Shown here in pieces: positions 33,922 through 43,217 of a DNA stretch of 64,000 nucleotides (positions are counted from its first letter, which is position 1; each line of letters starts with the position of its first letter). Origin of the DNA: Candidatus Anammoximicrobium sp. (GTDB lineage Bacteria; Planctomycetota; Planctomycetia; Pirellulales; Pirellulaceae); assembly GCA_012515235.1 (NCBI GenBank), contig JAAYYU010000138.1, positions 1-64,000 on the forward strand. The letters run 5' to 3'. The position numbers and the translations under genes are program-made. The notes beneath the pieces are model-generated. The model was not told where the DNA came from. It made no database searches and saw nothing but the letters and a program-made list of their open reading frames with translations.

Positions 33922-35009
33922 TTGACGGCCCCCGTTTGCTCTCTGCCGACAGCGCTGCTTCGGTGCTTTTCCTCGCGATGGGGGCCATCCAGCAGGTCGA
34001 TCGTTGTCAGTTCGTCCGGGAACAGCACCTCGCCCGAAAAGACTTCGCGGACCGCGTCCAGATACGGCCTTTTCCTGCCGGGGCTGTTCGCGCCGCCGTT
34101 GTGGGTCAGAATCACGCGGCGGACGCCCGACGCTTTGGCAATCGCCCCGACCTCGTCGGTGCCCATCACGATTCCATCCAAGTAACTCGGATGCTTTGCG
34201 CTTCCGACCAGCACGCAGGGGGCCACCAGCGTTTCGGCCCCCTGGGCGAGCGCCCGCAACTCGGGACAATCGCCGCAGTCGCCGGCAAAGACGATGCTTG
34301 CTTGCGCGGTGTCGAAGCGGTAGGCAAGCGACGCGAGCGTCGGTTCGACGTGATGCACGCGGGCGGCCGTCGCCGTCCAAGAGTCCGTCTTTTCAATCTG
34401 TCCCGGTTCCACGTCGCGTGCTTTTACGGCGAGTGCCGGCCGGGGCGGAACGCCGCCTCGTTTTTGGAAGATCCGAATGCTTACGGGATGCGTCACCCGC
34501 GAATTCCAATCGGGGAAAAACGCGCCCTTTTCGCCGAACAGCTGCTCGACGAAGGTTCGCGTCGGCGGCGGACCGTAGACCTTGAGCGGCGGCTCCGCGC
34601 CCCGGCACAGGTCCCACCGCACGAGCGCCAGGCAGGGCAAGTCGACGTTGTGGTCGAAGTGATGATGGGTCAGAAAGACGCGTTCAACCCTCTTCACCGC
34701 AAGGCCCATCCGCGCCAGCTTGTACGTGGTGGCCGGGCCGCAGTCGACCAGCAGGAACTCGGTTCCCACTTCCAGCAGAAACGCACTGCCGTGCCGCGTC
34801 GAGTTGCCCGACCCCGAAGGAGGCGGGTATCCGCAGCCCAGGCAATGCAGACGGAAGCCCGGCCGCCTGTCCTTCAACTCGGCGTTTTGCGGCTGTCCCT
34901 TGCCGACAGTCGCGTCGTTGCTCTCTGTTGCAACCGCTGTTCCGCTGGCACTCGAAAGGGCCGCGGCAACGCCCACGCCCGTCGTAAGAAATTCCCGTCT
35001 CGTCGCCAT
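33918..35009 (-). CDS. Exported metallo-beta-lactamase-fold hydrolase
   Basis: A 363-residue exported protein with a twin-arginine-like leader (MATRREFLTTGVGVAAALS). Seen: VDCGPATT, the metal site THHHFDHNVDLP, GDCGDCPE, and a final THNGG segment. This is the pattern of RNase Z/arylsulfatase-like metallo-beta-lactamase hydrolases. The start at ATG 35009 has AAAGGA upstream; an ATG 48 bases earlier gives a poorer N-terminus. The substrate is unknown. The stop overlaps the next gene's GTG start by 4 bases, indicating translational coupling with the phosphoesterase. Confidence 0.85.
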   Translation of the reverse strand: MATRREFLTTGVGVAAALSSASGTAVATESNDATVGKGQPQNAELKDRRPGFRLHCLGCGYPPPSGSGNSTRHGSAFLLEVGTEFLLVDCGPATTYKLARMGLAVKRVERVFLTHHHFDHNVDLPCLALVRWDLCRGAEPPLKVYGPPPTRTFVEQLFGEKGAFFPDWNSRVTHPVSIRIFQKRGGVPPRPALAVKARDVEPGQIEKTDSWTATAARVHHVEPTLASLAYRFDTAQASIVFAGDCGDCPELRALAQGAETLVAPCVLVGSAKHPSYLDGIVMGTDEVGAIAKASGVRRVILTHNGGANSPGRKRPYLDAVREVFSGEVLFPDELTTIDLLDGPHREEKHRSSAVGREQTGAVK

Positions 35010-35162
35010 GCTCTTTTCCTTTCGCTGAGAAGAGCCTGAAGGGGCTTCCTTCCACAAGTTCCAGGCCGGCGTCAGTAAACATTTCGTTCGGGTTAGAGAC
35101 GATGCCCACCTCGCCGATCCGGATCCCTGTTTCCCGCAGGGCGCTGTGCGCAGCGGATCTTC

Positions 35163-35600
35163 TCACGGGATCGCCAGGTCGAAATCCACATTCGTGTTTC
35201 GGCCGGGTTTGACTTCGTATTCCAAGGTGCTCTCGTCGCCGTACTTGGCTGGAACGCGCAGGGCTTTTGGGTCCGAGGCGTTGCCTTCCGGAGAGTCCGC
35301 TTGGATGATCGAAACGCGATTTTTTCCAATCGTTGCCCCCGGTTCCGTGTTGGTGAACATCAGCGTATAGTTTCCGTCGGCGTCACAAGCTCCCGCCGAG
35401 GGCCTCGTCAGCGGTTGGTCGAGCGGCGTGAACACGATCTCGACGCCCTCGATCGGCTTGCCGTTGAACGTCAACCGGCCACTCACCGGAGCCAGGCCTT
35501 CTCTTCCTCCACAGCCAGACGAGGCCAGTAGAAGGGAAAAGATGCCGGCCCCGAGCAGGCACCCGCGGCTAATTATCTGCCAGGAAGATTGCTTCTTCAT
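35163..35600 (-). CDS. Small lipoprotein with a carboxypeptidase-regulatory-like beta-sandwich
   Basis: A 145-residue lipoprotein: basic N-terminus, hydrophobic core and the lipobox LASSGC. The mature part begins with VSGRLTFNGKPIEGVEIVFTP, a strand pattern of the transthyretin/carboxypeptidase regulatory-like fold, and ends with VPAKYGDESTLEYEVKPG. It is paralogous to the lipoprotein at 36755-37141. Both sit directly downstream of a DUF1559 gene, a pairing frequent in planctomycetes. No catalytic residues are visible; an anchoring or scaffolding role is a guess. Confidence 0.8.
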   Translation of the reverse strand: MKKQSSWQIISRGCLLGAGIFSLLLASSGCGGREGLAPVSGRLTFNGKPIEGVEIVFTPLDQPLTRPSAGACDADGNYTLMFTNTEPGATIGKNRVSIIQADSPEGNASDPKALRVPAKYGDESTLEYEVKPGRNTNVDFDLAIP

Positions 35601-35687
35601 CGAACACGCGCCTTTGGTTAATCGTTTTTCTTTCCAGGACCACTCAATCCTGAGACCTGCGCGGCGACGGGCCTACGCGCAAGCCGC

Positions 35688-36698
35688 TCAGTATTCCCCG
35701 ATCGGTTGCCGGTCGTTGCGGATGCCCAGGTGCTGATAGACCCCCATCCCGGGTGCCGCGGCCAGATTCCCTGCAGCGGTGCTAAGGGTCGATGTGGTCG
35801 TGGGGCGTCCATTTCGCGAAAAGGCGATCGTCTCGTTGACGAAACGGATCGAGCCATCCGCCAAAGCGAAGTTGGCGCCTCCGGGATGCGCGCTGCTGGC
35901 GCCTCGCAGACGGCCCTCGTGAGTGGGGGAATTGATGGGCCAAGAGACCGTCCGGTTATGATTCACTCCGTGGCCTGTGGCGCTGGCCAGCAAGATCGTC
36001 CCGATCGCTGCCCGATGGCCGCCTCCCTCGCATAACAAGAAGGTGTTGCTGGTGCCATCGACGATACTCTTCAAGGTGATGTCCTTTCCTTCGGGCAGCA
36101 TGGTCCCCAACGCATAGACGCCAAGCGATTTCCCGTTGATCCTGGAACTTCCTGCGCCGCCCCAATGGCTGAAGCCGATGATCGCCAGGTAGTTGCTTTT
36201 GGCGGCCTGATAATCGATGCCGTTGTACGCGTAGGAATACCAAGCGTCTGGGCTGCCGCGGTCCTTTCTCACGTTGTCCATATTGCAGCTGGGGCAAATG
36301 AACACGGGGAGCACTGTCGTCCGGTGGTCCACGGCCGAGCCGGCGAGCACCGCCTGGAAATAGGCCTCCGCCGTGCGGCTTTTGACACCGATGTCATCGT
36401 AAACGGCCTGCAGTTCCACAAAGGGAAACAACTGCGCGCCCCACTGCCATCCCAGGGCCGCGACCCCGTCGGGATCCGCGGGCTGATAGGGAAACCGGCC
36501 ATGCACGTCATGGTGATTGTGGACGGCAACGGCCAGTTGCTTGAGGTTATTGACGCATTGCGACCGGCGGGCGGCCTCGCGGGCGGCCTGAATCGCCGGC
36601 AACAGGAGGGCGACGAGAATTCCAATAATCGCGATCACCACCAGAAGCTCGACCAGCGTAAAGCCCGAAGCGGCAGAACTGAGTGTCTTGCGTTTCAT
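35688..36698 (-). CDS. DUF1559 protein with type IV pilin-like N-terminus
   Basis: A 336-residue member of the planctomycetal DUF1559 family. The N-terminus has the prepilin cleavage/methylation pattern GFTLVELLVVIAIIGILVALLLP, then QAAREAARRSQCVNNLKQL. The C-terminus carries the H-X9-DG-type element HPGGANFALADGSIRFV. AGGAG 10 bases before the ATG supports the start. It is presumably processed by a prepilin peptidase and exposed outside the membrane. The molecular function of the family is unknown. It is the second of two DUF1559-lipoprotein modules in tandem. Confidence 0.92.
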   Translation of the reverse strand: MKRKTLSSAASGFTLVELLVVIAIIGILVALLLPAIQAAREAARRSQCVNNLKQLAVAVHNHHDVHGRFPYQPADPDGVAALGWQWGAQLFPFVELQAVYDDIGVKSRTAEAYFQAVLAGSAVDHRTTVLPVFICPSCNMDNVRKDRGSPDAWYSYAYNGIDYQAAKSNYLAIIGFSHWGGAGSSRINGKSLGVYALGTMLPEGKDITLKSIVDGTSNTFLLCEGGGHRAAIGTILLASATGHGVNHNRTVSWPINSPTHEGRLRGASSAHPGGANFALADGSIRFVNETIAFSRNGRPTTTSTLSTAAGNLAAAPGMGVYQHLGIRNDRQPIGEY

Positions 36699-36754
36699 GA
36701 ATCACTTCTCCTGAAAAAAGAAGCCGGCGAGCCGGCCTCCGCGTCAGCGGCATT

Positions 36755-37141
36755 TCATCGCGAATTCAACTCAAAGGACAGTTGCGGCGGTTCGCCCAGC
36801 TTCAATTCAGCCGTCAGTTCGCTGCTGTCGTTGTATTTGGCCGGGATGATCTGCCGCGCCTCGGCCTCCAGCGATGCCTGCTCGTAGCAGCGGATCTCAA
36901 CCCGCAGCGATCCCGGCGGCGCATCGCAGCGAAACGCCCCCTGCTCGATCGCCCCGATGTATTCGCGCGGAGGTTTCTGTTCGGGATCCTTCAGCAGAAT
37001 CTGTCCGTGGGCCAACGGTTGACCATCGAGGGTCACTTTTCCGCTTACCACCACGGTTGGATCCCCAACGTGCGCGGCCGGTCCTCCGCAACCAGACAAG
37101 AACACCAACCCGCCAAGCAAAAGCCACTTCAAGCCAGACAT
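36755..37141 (-). CDS. Small lipoprotein paralogous to the 35163-35600 protein
   Basis: A 128-residue lipoprotein with lipobox FLSGC near residue 18. The mature part shows VVSGKVTLDGQPLAHGQILLKDP and later IPAKYNDSSELTAELK. These are the same two landmarks as in the lipoprotein at 35163, so the two are paralogues of one beta-sandwich family. It lies between the two DUF1559 genes in a four-gene minus-strand run with short spacers (39-56 bases). Confidence 0.8.
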   Translation of the reverse strand: MSGLKWLLLGGLVFLSGCGGPAAHVGDPTVVVSGKVTLDGQPLAHGQILLKDPEQKPPREYIGAIEQGAFRCDAPPGSLRVEIRCYEQASLEAEARQIIPAKYNDSSELTAELKLGEPPQLSFELNSR

Positions 37142-37180
37142 CGCAACCCCTCTTTCTCTCCTGGATCTGGGACGGCCTCG

Positions 37181-38161
37181 TCAGAGTGTGCCAGCGGGAT
37201 CTCGGTCGGCGATGCTGCCGAGCAGGGCGTACACCGTGCTGTCGATGCTGTCGGCAACGAACCGCACCGAGGCGTCCGCCAGTCCCACGTTGACTCCCGC
37301 CGCGTGCTCGCTGCGGGCAAACATCCGCGTGCTTCCTGAGGTGGTGTAAATGCACGGGGCTTCGGGCACGTTGACACAGCGCCGCACCAGATCTGGCTGA
37401 GTCGTGTTGGGCGGAAACTGCGTCGTGAACCAACAGGTGTTGCCGAAAATGTTGTAGTACATCCCGCGCCAGTCCGTGGACGTATCGATGTTGGAGCCGG
37501 GCCTTTCGGCGACGAGTCTGACTTCGCTGGTCATCAGCGTGTTGCTGGTCCCATCGGCGATCTTGGAGAAGTTCGTCCGGGAACGGATGAAGAACATGCC
37601 GTTGAGGTTCTTCCCGTCGCTCGAGCTGTTCGAGCCTTGGCACACAACGTAGTTCCCAAAACAGGTCGGCGTCGCAAGTCCGGTGGTGTCGGTCAAACGC
37701 TCGTTTTTTCCGCTTTCCGCATCGGACGGGCACAGCAGCGTTGGGATCAGTTCGCCCGCTCCCGGCCAATTGAGAGGGCTAAGGTAACCCAGCGAACCGT
37801 CCATGTAGGGCACGAACTGGGCATGGAGCGTCCCCTGCTCGATAAACGGCAGGATCACCTGCATCCATCCGGCGCGGGCGATGGAGACGCCGGTGTCGGC
37901 GTTGCCGGCATTGGCCGGTTGGCTCCAGATGGTGCTGCCGAAGCCTCCGGGAGGAAACACCTTGTGCGTGTCGTGGTAGTTGTGCATGGCGACCCCAAGC
38001 TGTTTCAGGTTGTTCGTACACTGCGTGCGTCGGGCCGCTTCGCGGGCCGCCTGGATCGCTGGCAACAAAAGGGCCACAAGAACTCCGATGATCGCGATGA
38101 CGACCAGAAGTTCGACAAGCGTAAAACCTCGAGGCGCAGTGTCTCGCGTGTAGCGCTTCAT
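37181..38161 (-). CDS. DUF1559 protein with type IV pilin-like N-terminus
   Basis: A 326-residue DUF1559 protein, first gene of the run. GFTLVELLVVIAIIGVLVALLLP follows a short basic N-terminus, then EAARRTQCTNNLKQLGVAMHNYHD; the C-terminal H-X9-DG-like element is HAAGVNVGLADASVRFV. ATG 38161 is supported by CAGGAG 9 bases upstream; the frame continues 24 bases further up. A strong sigma-70-like promoter lies about 110 bases upstream. Confidence 0.92.
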   Translation of the reverse strand: MKRYTRDTAPRGFTLVELLVVIAIIGVLVALLLPAIQAAREAARRTQCTNNLKQLGVAMHNYHDTHKVFPPGGFGSTIWSQPANAGNADTGVSIARAGWMQVILPFIEQGTLHAQFVPYMDGSLGYLSPLNWPGAGELIPTLLCPSDAESGKNERLTDTTGLATPTCFGNYVVCQGSNSSSDGKNLNGMFFIRSRTNFSKIADGTSNTLMTSEVRLVAERPGSNIDTSTDWRGMYYNIFGNTCWFTTQFPPNTTQPDLVRRCVNVPEAPCIYTTSGSTRMFARSEHAAGVNVGLADASVRFVADSIDSTVYALLGSIADRDPAGTL

Positions 38162-38465
38162 CGTTGACTTCTCCTGAAAGAACAAAAACTCAAAACGTTA
38201 ACGGCGGGCATTGGGATCGCCGACGCCGACTGCTTAACCTTCGGCGTACCATCTTCGCGAACCCGGATGGAACGTTCATTATCACGATCGGGGCAAGGCT
38301 GTCAACCACCGAATACGTACTGTGGCGAATATGTTTTCGTCCCAAGAAGGGGGTAGTTGACTGGTGGCTGTGGCGAGCGGAATCCGCGCAGCGTGCGACG
38401 GTGCGCGCTGGGTATCCGCGCGCGGGTTCTCCGGCATTCTTCCGGGCGACCGGCGGCGATGGTCG
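38162..38465. other. Intergenic region holding the promoter of the DUF1559 run
   Basis: 304 bases between the DUF1559 start and the end of the next Gfo/Idh/MocA gene. It contains the promoter annotated separately. Nothing else is recognisable; frames across it show no similarity. Confidence 0.6.
38278..38305 (-). promoter_or_regulatory. Sigma-70-like promoter for the DUF1559/lipoprotein run
   Basis: On the minus strand a perfect TTGACA (38300-38305) is followed after 16 bases by GATAAT (38278-38283), matching 5 of 6 -10 positions. The downstream start codon is at 38161. This is the best promoter match I found in the window. Confidence 0.72.
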
Positions 38466-39824
38466 TCAAATCGTCCAAGGGCTGCGTTCGGCCTGACTCA
38501 GCATCGCGTTGGCTTCGTCGTCGCCGGTGAAGCGATCCTGTGCCGGGTCCCACTTCAGCCGTCGGCCGAGCCGCAAGCAAATGTCCGACACGTTTCCCAG
38601 CGTGCTGGCCGCGTGCCCGGCCTCGATGGGGGAAATCGGATCCTGGCGGCTGCGCACGCTGCGGAAGAAATCCGCCGTGTGGCCGGTGTACGGATTGGAA
38701 TGATCCGGGCTGGCGTGCAGTCGGAAGTCGCCGGGTTTGAACTGCACGGTCAGCAGCGACGCGGGTTCGGCCCAGATCCCGTTGCGGTCGGCGCGGACCC
38801 AGCCTTCGTCGCCGATGAACGTGCAGCCCGACTTGCAGGGATTGCCGATGTTGGAGTAGTTCATCTTCAGGCCGCTGGCCCAGACGAGTTCCATCTGCCA
38901 GGAGATCCACGTGTCGGTCATGCCCTCCGCGGGCAGCACGCCCGTGCCCTGGATTTCAAACGACTTCTCAAACACTTCGGGGCAGCCCCAGCCGGCGATG
39001 TCCAGATGATGCACACCCCAATTGGTGATGAAGCCGGCGCAGTAGTGCGAGATCATGTACATGGCCAGCCATTCGCAGCGTTTTTTGTCGAACGGGATAT
39101 AGGGCGCCGGGCCGGTCCACATGTCGTAGTCGAATCCCTCGGGCGGATCGCAGGGAGGCTCGGCGGGATAGGACGTTCCGCCGGGCGCGCCGACTTCGAC
39201 GGTGTGAACCTTGCCCAGGTAGCCGTTCCGCGCCAATTCACAGGCTTGCCGGAACTGGGACTGGCTCCGCTGCTGCGTGCCCGTCTGGAACACGCAGCCA
39301 TAGCGGCGCACCGCATCGCGGACCTTGATTCCTTGGGCGATATAGCGGGTGACCGGCTTCTCGCCGTAGATGTCCTTGCCCGCCTCGATGGCCCGGCTGT
39401 AGACCACGCCGTGCCAGTGATCGGGAACACAGCCCCAGATGACGTCGATGTCGTCGCGGGCCAGCACTTCGCGAAAGTCGTTGTAGATCTGACAGCCGGA
39501 GTACGTCTCCTGGCCCAACCGCTGGGCGTAGAAGCCGTGAACGTGCTCCTGGGCGCGGACCGCACGGTCCCGGCGGCAATCGGCGATGGCCACGACTTGG
39601 TGATCCGTCAACGGCCGCATGGACGAAAGCGAACTGCTGCCGCGGTTGCCTACGCCGAACATGCCGATGGTAATTCGCTCGCTGGCGGCGGTCTGGCCGT
39701 CTTTGCCCAGCGCGGACGCGGGAACGATCTGAGGAACGGCGAACGCGGCGGCCGCGCTGGCCAGAAAACGACGACGTGAAAACCCGCCGCTCGCTTCCGC
39801 TCGACGGTTGAGATCGTTGCTCAT
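38466..39824 (-). CDS. Exported Gfo/Idh/MocA family oxidoreductase
   Basis: A 452-residue oxidoreductase with a classic twin-arginine leader (GGFSRRRFLASAAAAFAVPQ). Rossmann site ITIGMFGVGNRG, then VVAIADCRRDRA, the GEKPVTRYIAQG (EKP) motif with the catalytic lysine, and a substrate domain with WGVHHLDIAGWG. AAGGAGG 6 bases upstream fixes ATG 39824. Several planctomycetal members act on sugars or inositols; the substrate here is unknown. It is probably co-transcribed with the M20 amidohydrolase and the second oxidoreductase upstream (spacers of 93 and 148 bases). Confidence 0.9.
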   Translation of the reverse strand: MSNDLNRRAEASGGFSRRRFLASAAAAFAVPQIVPASALGKDGQTAASERITIGMFGVGNRGSSSLSSMRPLTDHQVVAIADCRRDRAVRAQEHVHGFYAQRLGQETYSGCQIYNDFREVLARDDIDVIWGCVPDHWHGVVYSRAIEAGKDIYGEKPVTRYIAQGIKVRDAVRRYGCVFQTGTQQRSQSQFRQACELARNGYLGKVHTVEVGAPGGTSYPAEPPCDPPEGFDYDMWTGPAPYIPFDKKRCEWLAMYMISHYCAGFITNWGVHHLDIAGWGCPEVFEKSFEIQGTGVLPAEGMTDTWISWQMELVWASGLKMNYSNIGNPCKSGCTFIGDEGWVRADRNGIWAEPASLLTVQFKPGDFRLHASPDHSNPYTGHTADFFRSVRSRQDPISPIEAGHAASTLGNVSDICLRLGRRLKWDPAQDRFTGDDEANAMLSQAERSPWTI

Positions 39825-39917
39825 CGTAAACCTCCTTGGCAAGTGGGATGATTGCCGATTCAAGTGCGTTGGCCAGACCGCCCCCGGTCCGCCCGCAGGT
39901 CGGGGCAAACCTTCTCC

Positions 39918-41438
39918 TCATTCCACATAAAACGCTTCCATCGCCGGCCGGTACTGCTGCATGAGTTTTTCGTAGAAGTCCAGCGGCGGTTGGGCGTCGG
40001 CCGGCAGGAAGGACTTGTAGGGGTGCGTCTTGGAATACTCCTCGAACTCCTGGCGGATCGCCTGCCGCGTGTCGGGCCTGGTCAGCAGATCGATCGCCGT
40101 CGCTGACATGGCCTTGGCGCCCGCGTTGACGCCCTTCCAGGCCCCCGGACCGAAGCCGGAAGCCACGGTCGACCAGTGATGCCCCAGAGCGCCGCTGACA
40201 ATGCCCGGAAAGGCAATGGTCGCGGTCGGCGCGACGAGTGTCACGTCGCCGTGGTCGGACGACGCGCCGCCGGTGAACACGACGGCCGGCTTGCCCAGCG
40301 TCCCGACCTTCGTCGGCATGCCTTTTTCTTCCTTGCCCAGTTCTTTCTGCAGGGCGCGGGCGAATTGATGGTCTTCTTCGCTCCACGCGGGCATGCCGAC
40401 CAGTTCAATGTTCTTCATCATCAGTTCGGCCAAGGCCTTGTTATGGTGCGATTGGTGGGCGGCGGCCAGGACGCGCACTTCGGCCAACTCCGTTTCCGTC
40501 GCCAGGGCGGCGCCCTTCGCACAATTGACGACCCGCGCGTACATCTCCTCGATCTTGTCGTCCGAGTTGCGGAGGAAATACCACACCCGGGCCCGATCGG
40601 GAACGACGTTGGGAGCCTCCCCGCCCTCGGTGATCACATAGTGCATGCGATAGGTAAAGTGCAGGTGTTCGCGGAGGTAGTTCGTGGCCACGTTCATGAT
40701 TTCCACGGCGTCCAGCGCGCTGCGTCCGCCCCACGGAGCGCTGCCGCTGTGCGCCGTCTTTCCCCGGAACGTAAAGACCACGGAGAACATCGCGTTTCCG
40801 GCGACGCCGTAGGCGGTCGAGAACCCCGATCCGGAGTGGTTGTTGATCACCACGTCGACATCCTTGAACAGCCCGGCCCGGATCATGTAGGGGCGGCTGA
40901 CGAGGATCTCCTCGGCCGGCGAACCGAACAACTTGATCGTGCCCGCCAGCTGGTGCTTCTCCATCGCCTGTTTGACGGCAATCGCGGCCGCGGTGGCCGC
41001 CGAGGCCATCATGTTGTGGCCGCAACCGTGACCGGGCGCGCCGTCCACCACGGGCGCTTGTTTCGGATGCCGGCCCTTCTGCGAGAGCATGGCCAGGGCA
41101 TCGTACTCGACCAGGATGCCTACCACGGGCTTGCCCGATCCATAGCTGGCCACAAAGCAGGTCGGCATCCCGGCCAGCCCCTTTTCGACCGTAAAGCCCG
41201 CTTCCTCAACCGTCTTGATCAGCAACGCAGACGACTTCTGCTCCTGCAATCCCAACTCGGCATACGACCAGACTGCGTCCGAGATCCGCCCGAACTTTTC
41301 CAGCGTCTGGGGTTGGCTCAGCCAGTCCAGGACCGATTGTTTTTCCGGCGGGACTTCGGCGGCCGTCAAAGGCGACAGCGTGACCAGCAGAACCCAGAGG
41401 GCCTGGAAACCCCGTCCAAGATGCTGTGCGTTGTTCAT
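39918..41438 (-). CDS. M20-family amidohydrolase, AbgB-like, exported
   Basis: A 506-residue zinc amidohydrolase of peptidase family M20D. It is nearest in pattern to AbgB, which cleaves p-aminobenzoyl-glutamate. Seen: VGILVEYDALAML, DGAPGHGCGHNMMAS (metal ligands), GSPAEEI (catalytic Glu), the dimerisation domain beginning FRGKTAHSGSAPWGG, and SSDHGDV near the end. The start is ATG 41438, preceded by GGAG, opening a short signal peptide (ALWVLLVTLSPLTAAE). The family's substrates are N-acyl or amide-linked amino acids; no specific one can be named. Confidence 0.88.
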   Translation of the reverse strand: MNNAQHLGRGFQALWVLLVTLSPLTAAEVPPEKQSVLDWLSQPQTLEKFGRISDAVWSYAELGLQEQKSSALLIKTVEEAGFTVEKGLAGMPTCFVASYGSGKPVVGILVEYDALAMLSQKGRHPKQAPVVDGAPGHGCGHNMMASAATAAAIAVKQAMEKHQLAGTIKLFGSPAEEILVSRPYMIRAGLFKDVDVVINNHSGSGFSTAYGVAGNAMFSVVFTFRGKTAHSGSAPWGGRSALDAVEIMNVATNYLREHLHFTYRMHYVITEGGEAPNVVPDRARVWYFLRNSDDKIEEMYARVVNCAKGAALATETELAEVRVLAAAHQSHHNKALAELMMKNIELVGMPAWSEEDHQFARALQKELGKEEKGMPTKVGTLGKPAVVFTGGASSDHGDVTLVAPTATIAFPGIVSGALGHHWSTVASGFGPGAWKGVNAGAKAMSATAIDLLTRPDTRQAIRQEFEEYSKTHPYKSFLPADAQPPLDFYEKLMQQYRPAMEAFYVE

Positions 41439-41524
41439 GGTTTCTCCGTGAATGAGGTGGCGGGAAAAAGGGCGGCGGGCCAGCAAGGGGCTCGCAGGGC
41501 CCGCGGCGGAGGAAGGCTCGGAGT

Positions 41525-41551
41525 AGCCCGGCTTGGCGGACCAGCCGGACT
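41525..41551 (-). repeat. Imperfect GC hairpin after the third Gfo/Idh/MocA gene
   Basis: AGCCCGGCT (41525-41533) pairs with AGCCGGACT (41543-41551) with one mismatch. It lies downstream of the minus-strand gene ending at 41587 and resembles the hairpins at 13208 and 27684. Confidence 0.5.
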
Positions 41552-41586
41552 TCGCGAACCGTCGCCTACGGTGCGGCGGCGCCGAG

Positions 41587-42930
41587 CTACACCTCCCAGC
41601 CGCTGCGGTATTCGCGGCGGACAAACCGGTTGAACTCCGGCCGGTTGGTGCATTCCATCTTCTCGACGTCCCACTCGATCTTGCCGCCGATTCCGGCGTA
41701 CTGGGCGAGGTGACCGGTGAGGGCCATCGCCGTCAGCGGGCCGCCCGCGTCGGTGAAATTGGAGACGGGACTGCCCCCGTTGCGGATACAGGCGTACAAA
41801 TCCTCGATCGGGCCGCCCGCCTTGGCTCGCGGCAGCGTCTTTTCCGGAACCGGGAACTTCTGGTGCTCCGACTCGGGGATGATCCGCGAATGGTTGTTCA
41901 GATAGCCCTTGGTGCCGACGAACAGCGTGGCCTCGGACCATTTGACAGCATGCTTCTGCTCCAACTCCTTCATCACTTCGGGCCGCAAGGCCGCGTGATC
42001 GTACACGTAGCACTTGCAGGCCGGGAAGTTGTCGCGGGCCGGGATGTGGTAGCAGACCACGTTGTCCTGCGGATACTTCTCGTCGCTGCCGCCCTTGGTG
42101 TTCAAACACTCCACCGTGAACTTCTTGACTTCCCACAGCCGCAGGGCCATGAACGGATAGGCCAGACGGTGGCAGGCCATATCGCCGATCGTCCCCGTGC
42201 CGAACGCTTTCCAATCGCGCCACGAGAACGGGTGCAGACCGTCGTGATAGTCGCGGAACGGCGCGGGGCCAAGCCACTCGTCCCAGTGCAGACCCTCCGG
42301 GACGGGCTTCGACGGGGGCCGTCCGCCCGTGCCGCCGAAGTTGCGGTCCAGCAGCGTGTGGGTCTCCGTGACGGCGCCGATCGCCCCCGCAGCGATGTAC
42401 TCGGCCACGCGGCGGATCGCCTCGCCGCAATACCCCTGATTGCCCATCTGGGTCAAGACCTTCTTCTCTTTCGCCGCCTGGGCCAGGGCGTAGCATTCGG
42501 CGATGTTGTGGGCCAGCGGCTTCTGGCAAAAGACGTGCTTGCCCCGATGAATCGCGCGGATGGCGGCCGGGGCGTGGTGGTGATCGGGCGTGCCGATCAA
42601 GACGACGTCGATTTCCTTGTGACACTCGTCGAGCATCTTGCGATAGTCGTAGAAGATCTTCGGCTTGGCCGCCTCCTTGACGCTGTCCTTCATCACCTTG
42701 GCGATTCGCTGCTCGTCGACGTCCACCAGGGCGACCAGGTTCTCGCGGAGCGCACAGTTCACGCTGTAGCTGCCCATGCCTGCGGCCCCGATCACGGCCA
42801 CGCGCAGCTTGTCGGCCGGCGACTCGCTAGCCAGCACCCGCGGGGCGCGGCGAACGCTGGCCATTGCCGCGAGCGTGGCTCCTGCAGCGGTACTCTTCAG
42901 AAAACGACGTCGTGTGTAACGATGAGACAT
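41587..42930 (-). CDS. Exported Gfo/Idh/MocA family oxidoreductase
   Basis: A 447-residue oxidoreductase with a twin-arginine leader (TRRRFLKSTAAGATLAAMA). Rossmann motif LRVAVIGAAGMG, VALVDVDEQ, CQKPLAHNIAECYAL (EKP-type lysine) and HLDE-like substrate regions; the C-terminus reads GGKIEWDVEKMECTN, frequent in planctomycetal members. AAGGAG upstream supports ATG 42930. It is the first gene of a run with the M20 amidohydrolase and a second oxidoreductase. That arrangement suggests exported catabolism of an amide-linked sugar or amino-acid derivative (inference). Confidence 0.9.
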   Translation of the reverse strand: MSHRYTRRRFLKSTAAGATLAAMASVRRAPRVLASESPADKLRVAVIGAAGMGSYSVNCALRENLVALVDVDEQRIAKVMKDSVKEAAKPKIFYDYRKMLDECHKEIDVVLIGTPDHHHAPAAIRAIHRGKHVFCQKPLAHNIAECYALAQAAKEKKVLTQMGNQGYCGEAIRRVAEYIAAGAIGAVTETHTLLDRNFGGTGGRPPSKPVPEGLHWDEWLGPAPFRDYHDGLHPFSWRDWKAFGTGTIGDMACHRLAYPFMALRLWEVKKFTVECLNTKGGSDEKYPQDNVVCYHIPARDNFPACKCYVYDHAALRPEVMKELEQKHAVKWSEATLFVGTKGYLNNHSRIIPESEHQKFPVPEKTLPRAKAGGPIEDLYACIRNGGSPVSNFTDAGGPLTAMALTGHLAQYAGIGGKIEWDVEKMECTNRPEFNRFVRREYRSGWEV

Positions 42931-43217
42931 GATTTCCGGCTCCTTGTAAGTGAAAGCTGATTAAAGCGTAAACAGTCGCCAAGCCAGCGTCTAGTCCCCG
43001 GCCGTCTGGTGGTCGGCCATCTGGTGGTCGTCCTGTGGGACTGCCGGCATGTGGCCGATTGACCGCACGTCCGCGGAATCCACCTCGCGCCGCCGCTTGT
43101 TCACCAGCGCGGGATGCTTCCTGCGTCTTGCGTTCTCATCGCTCACACTCCGCTTTCCCGTCACGTTTCCACGTGTTACGCTGTGAGCGTGAAGAACCCC
43201 GCACGTTGCAGACAATC

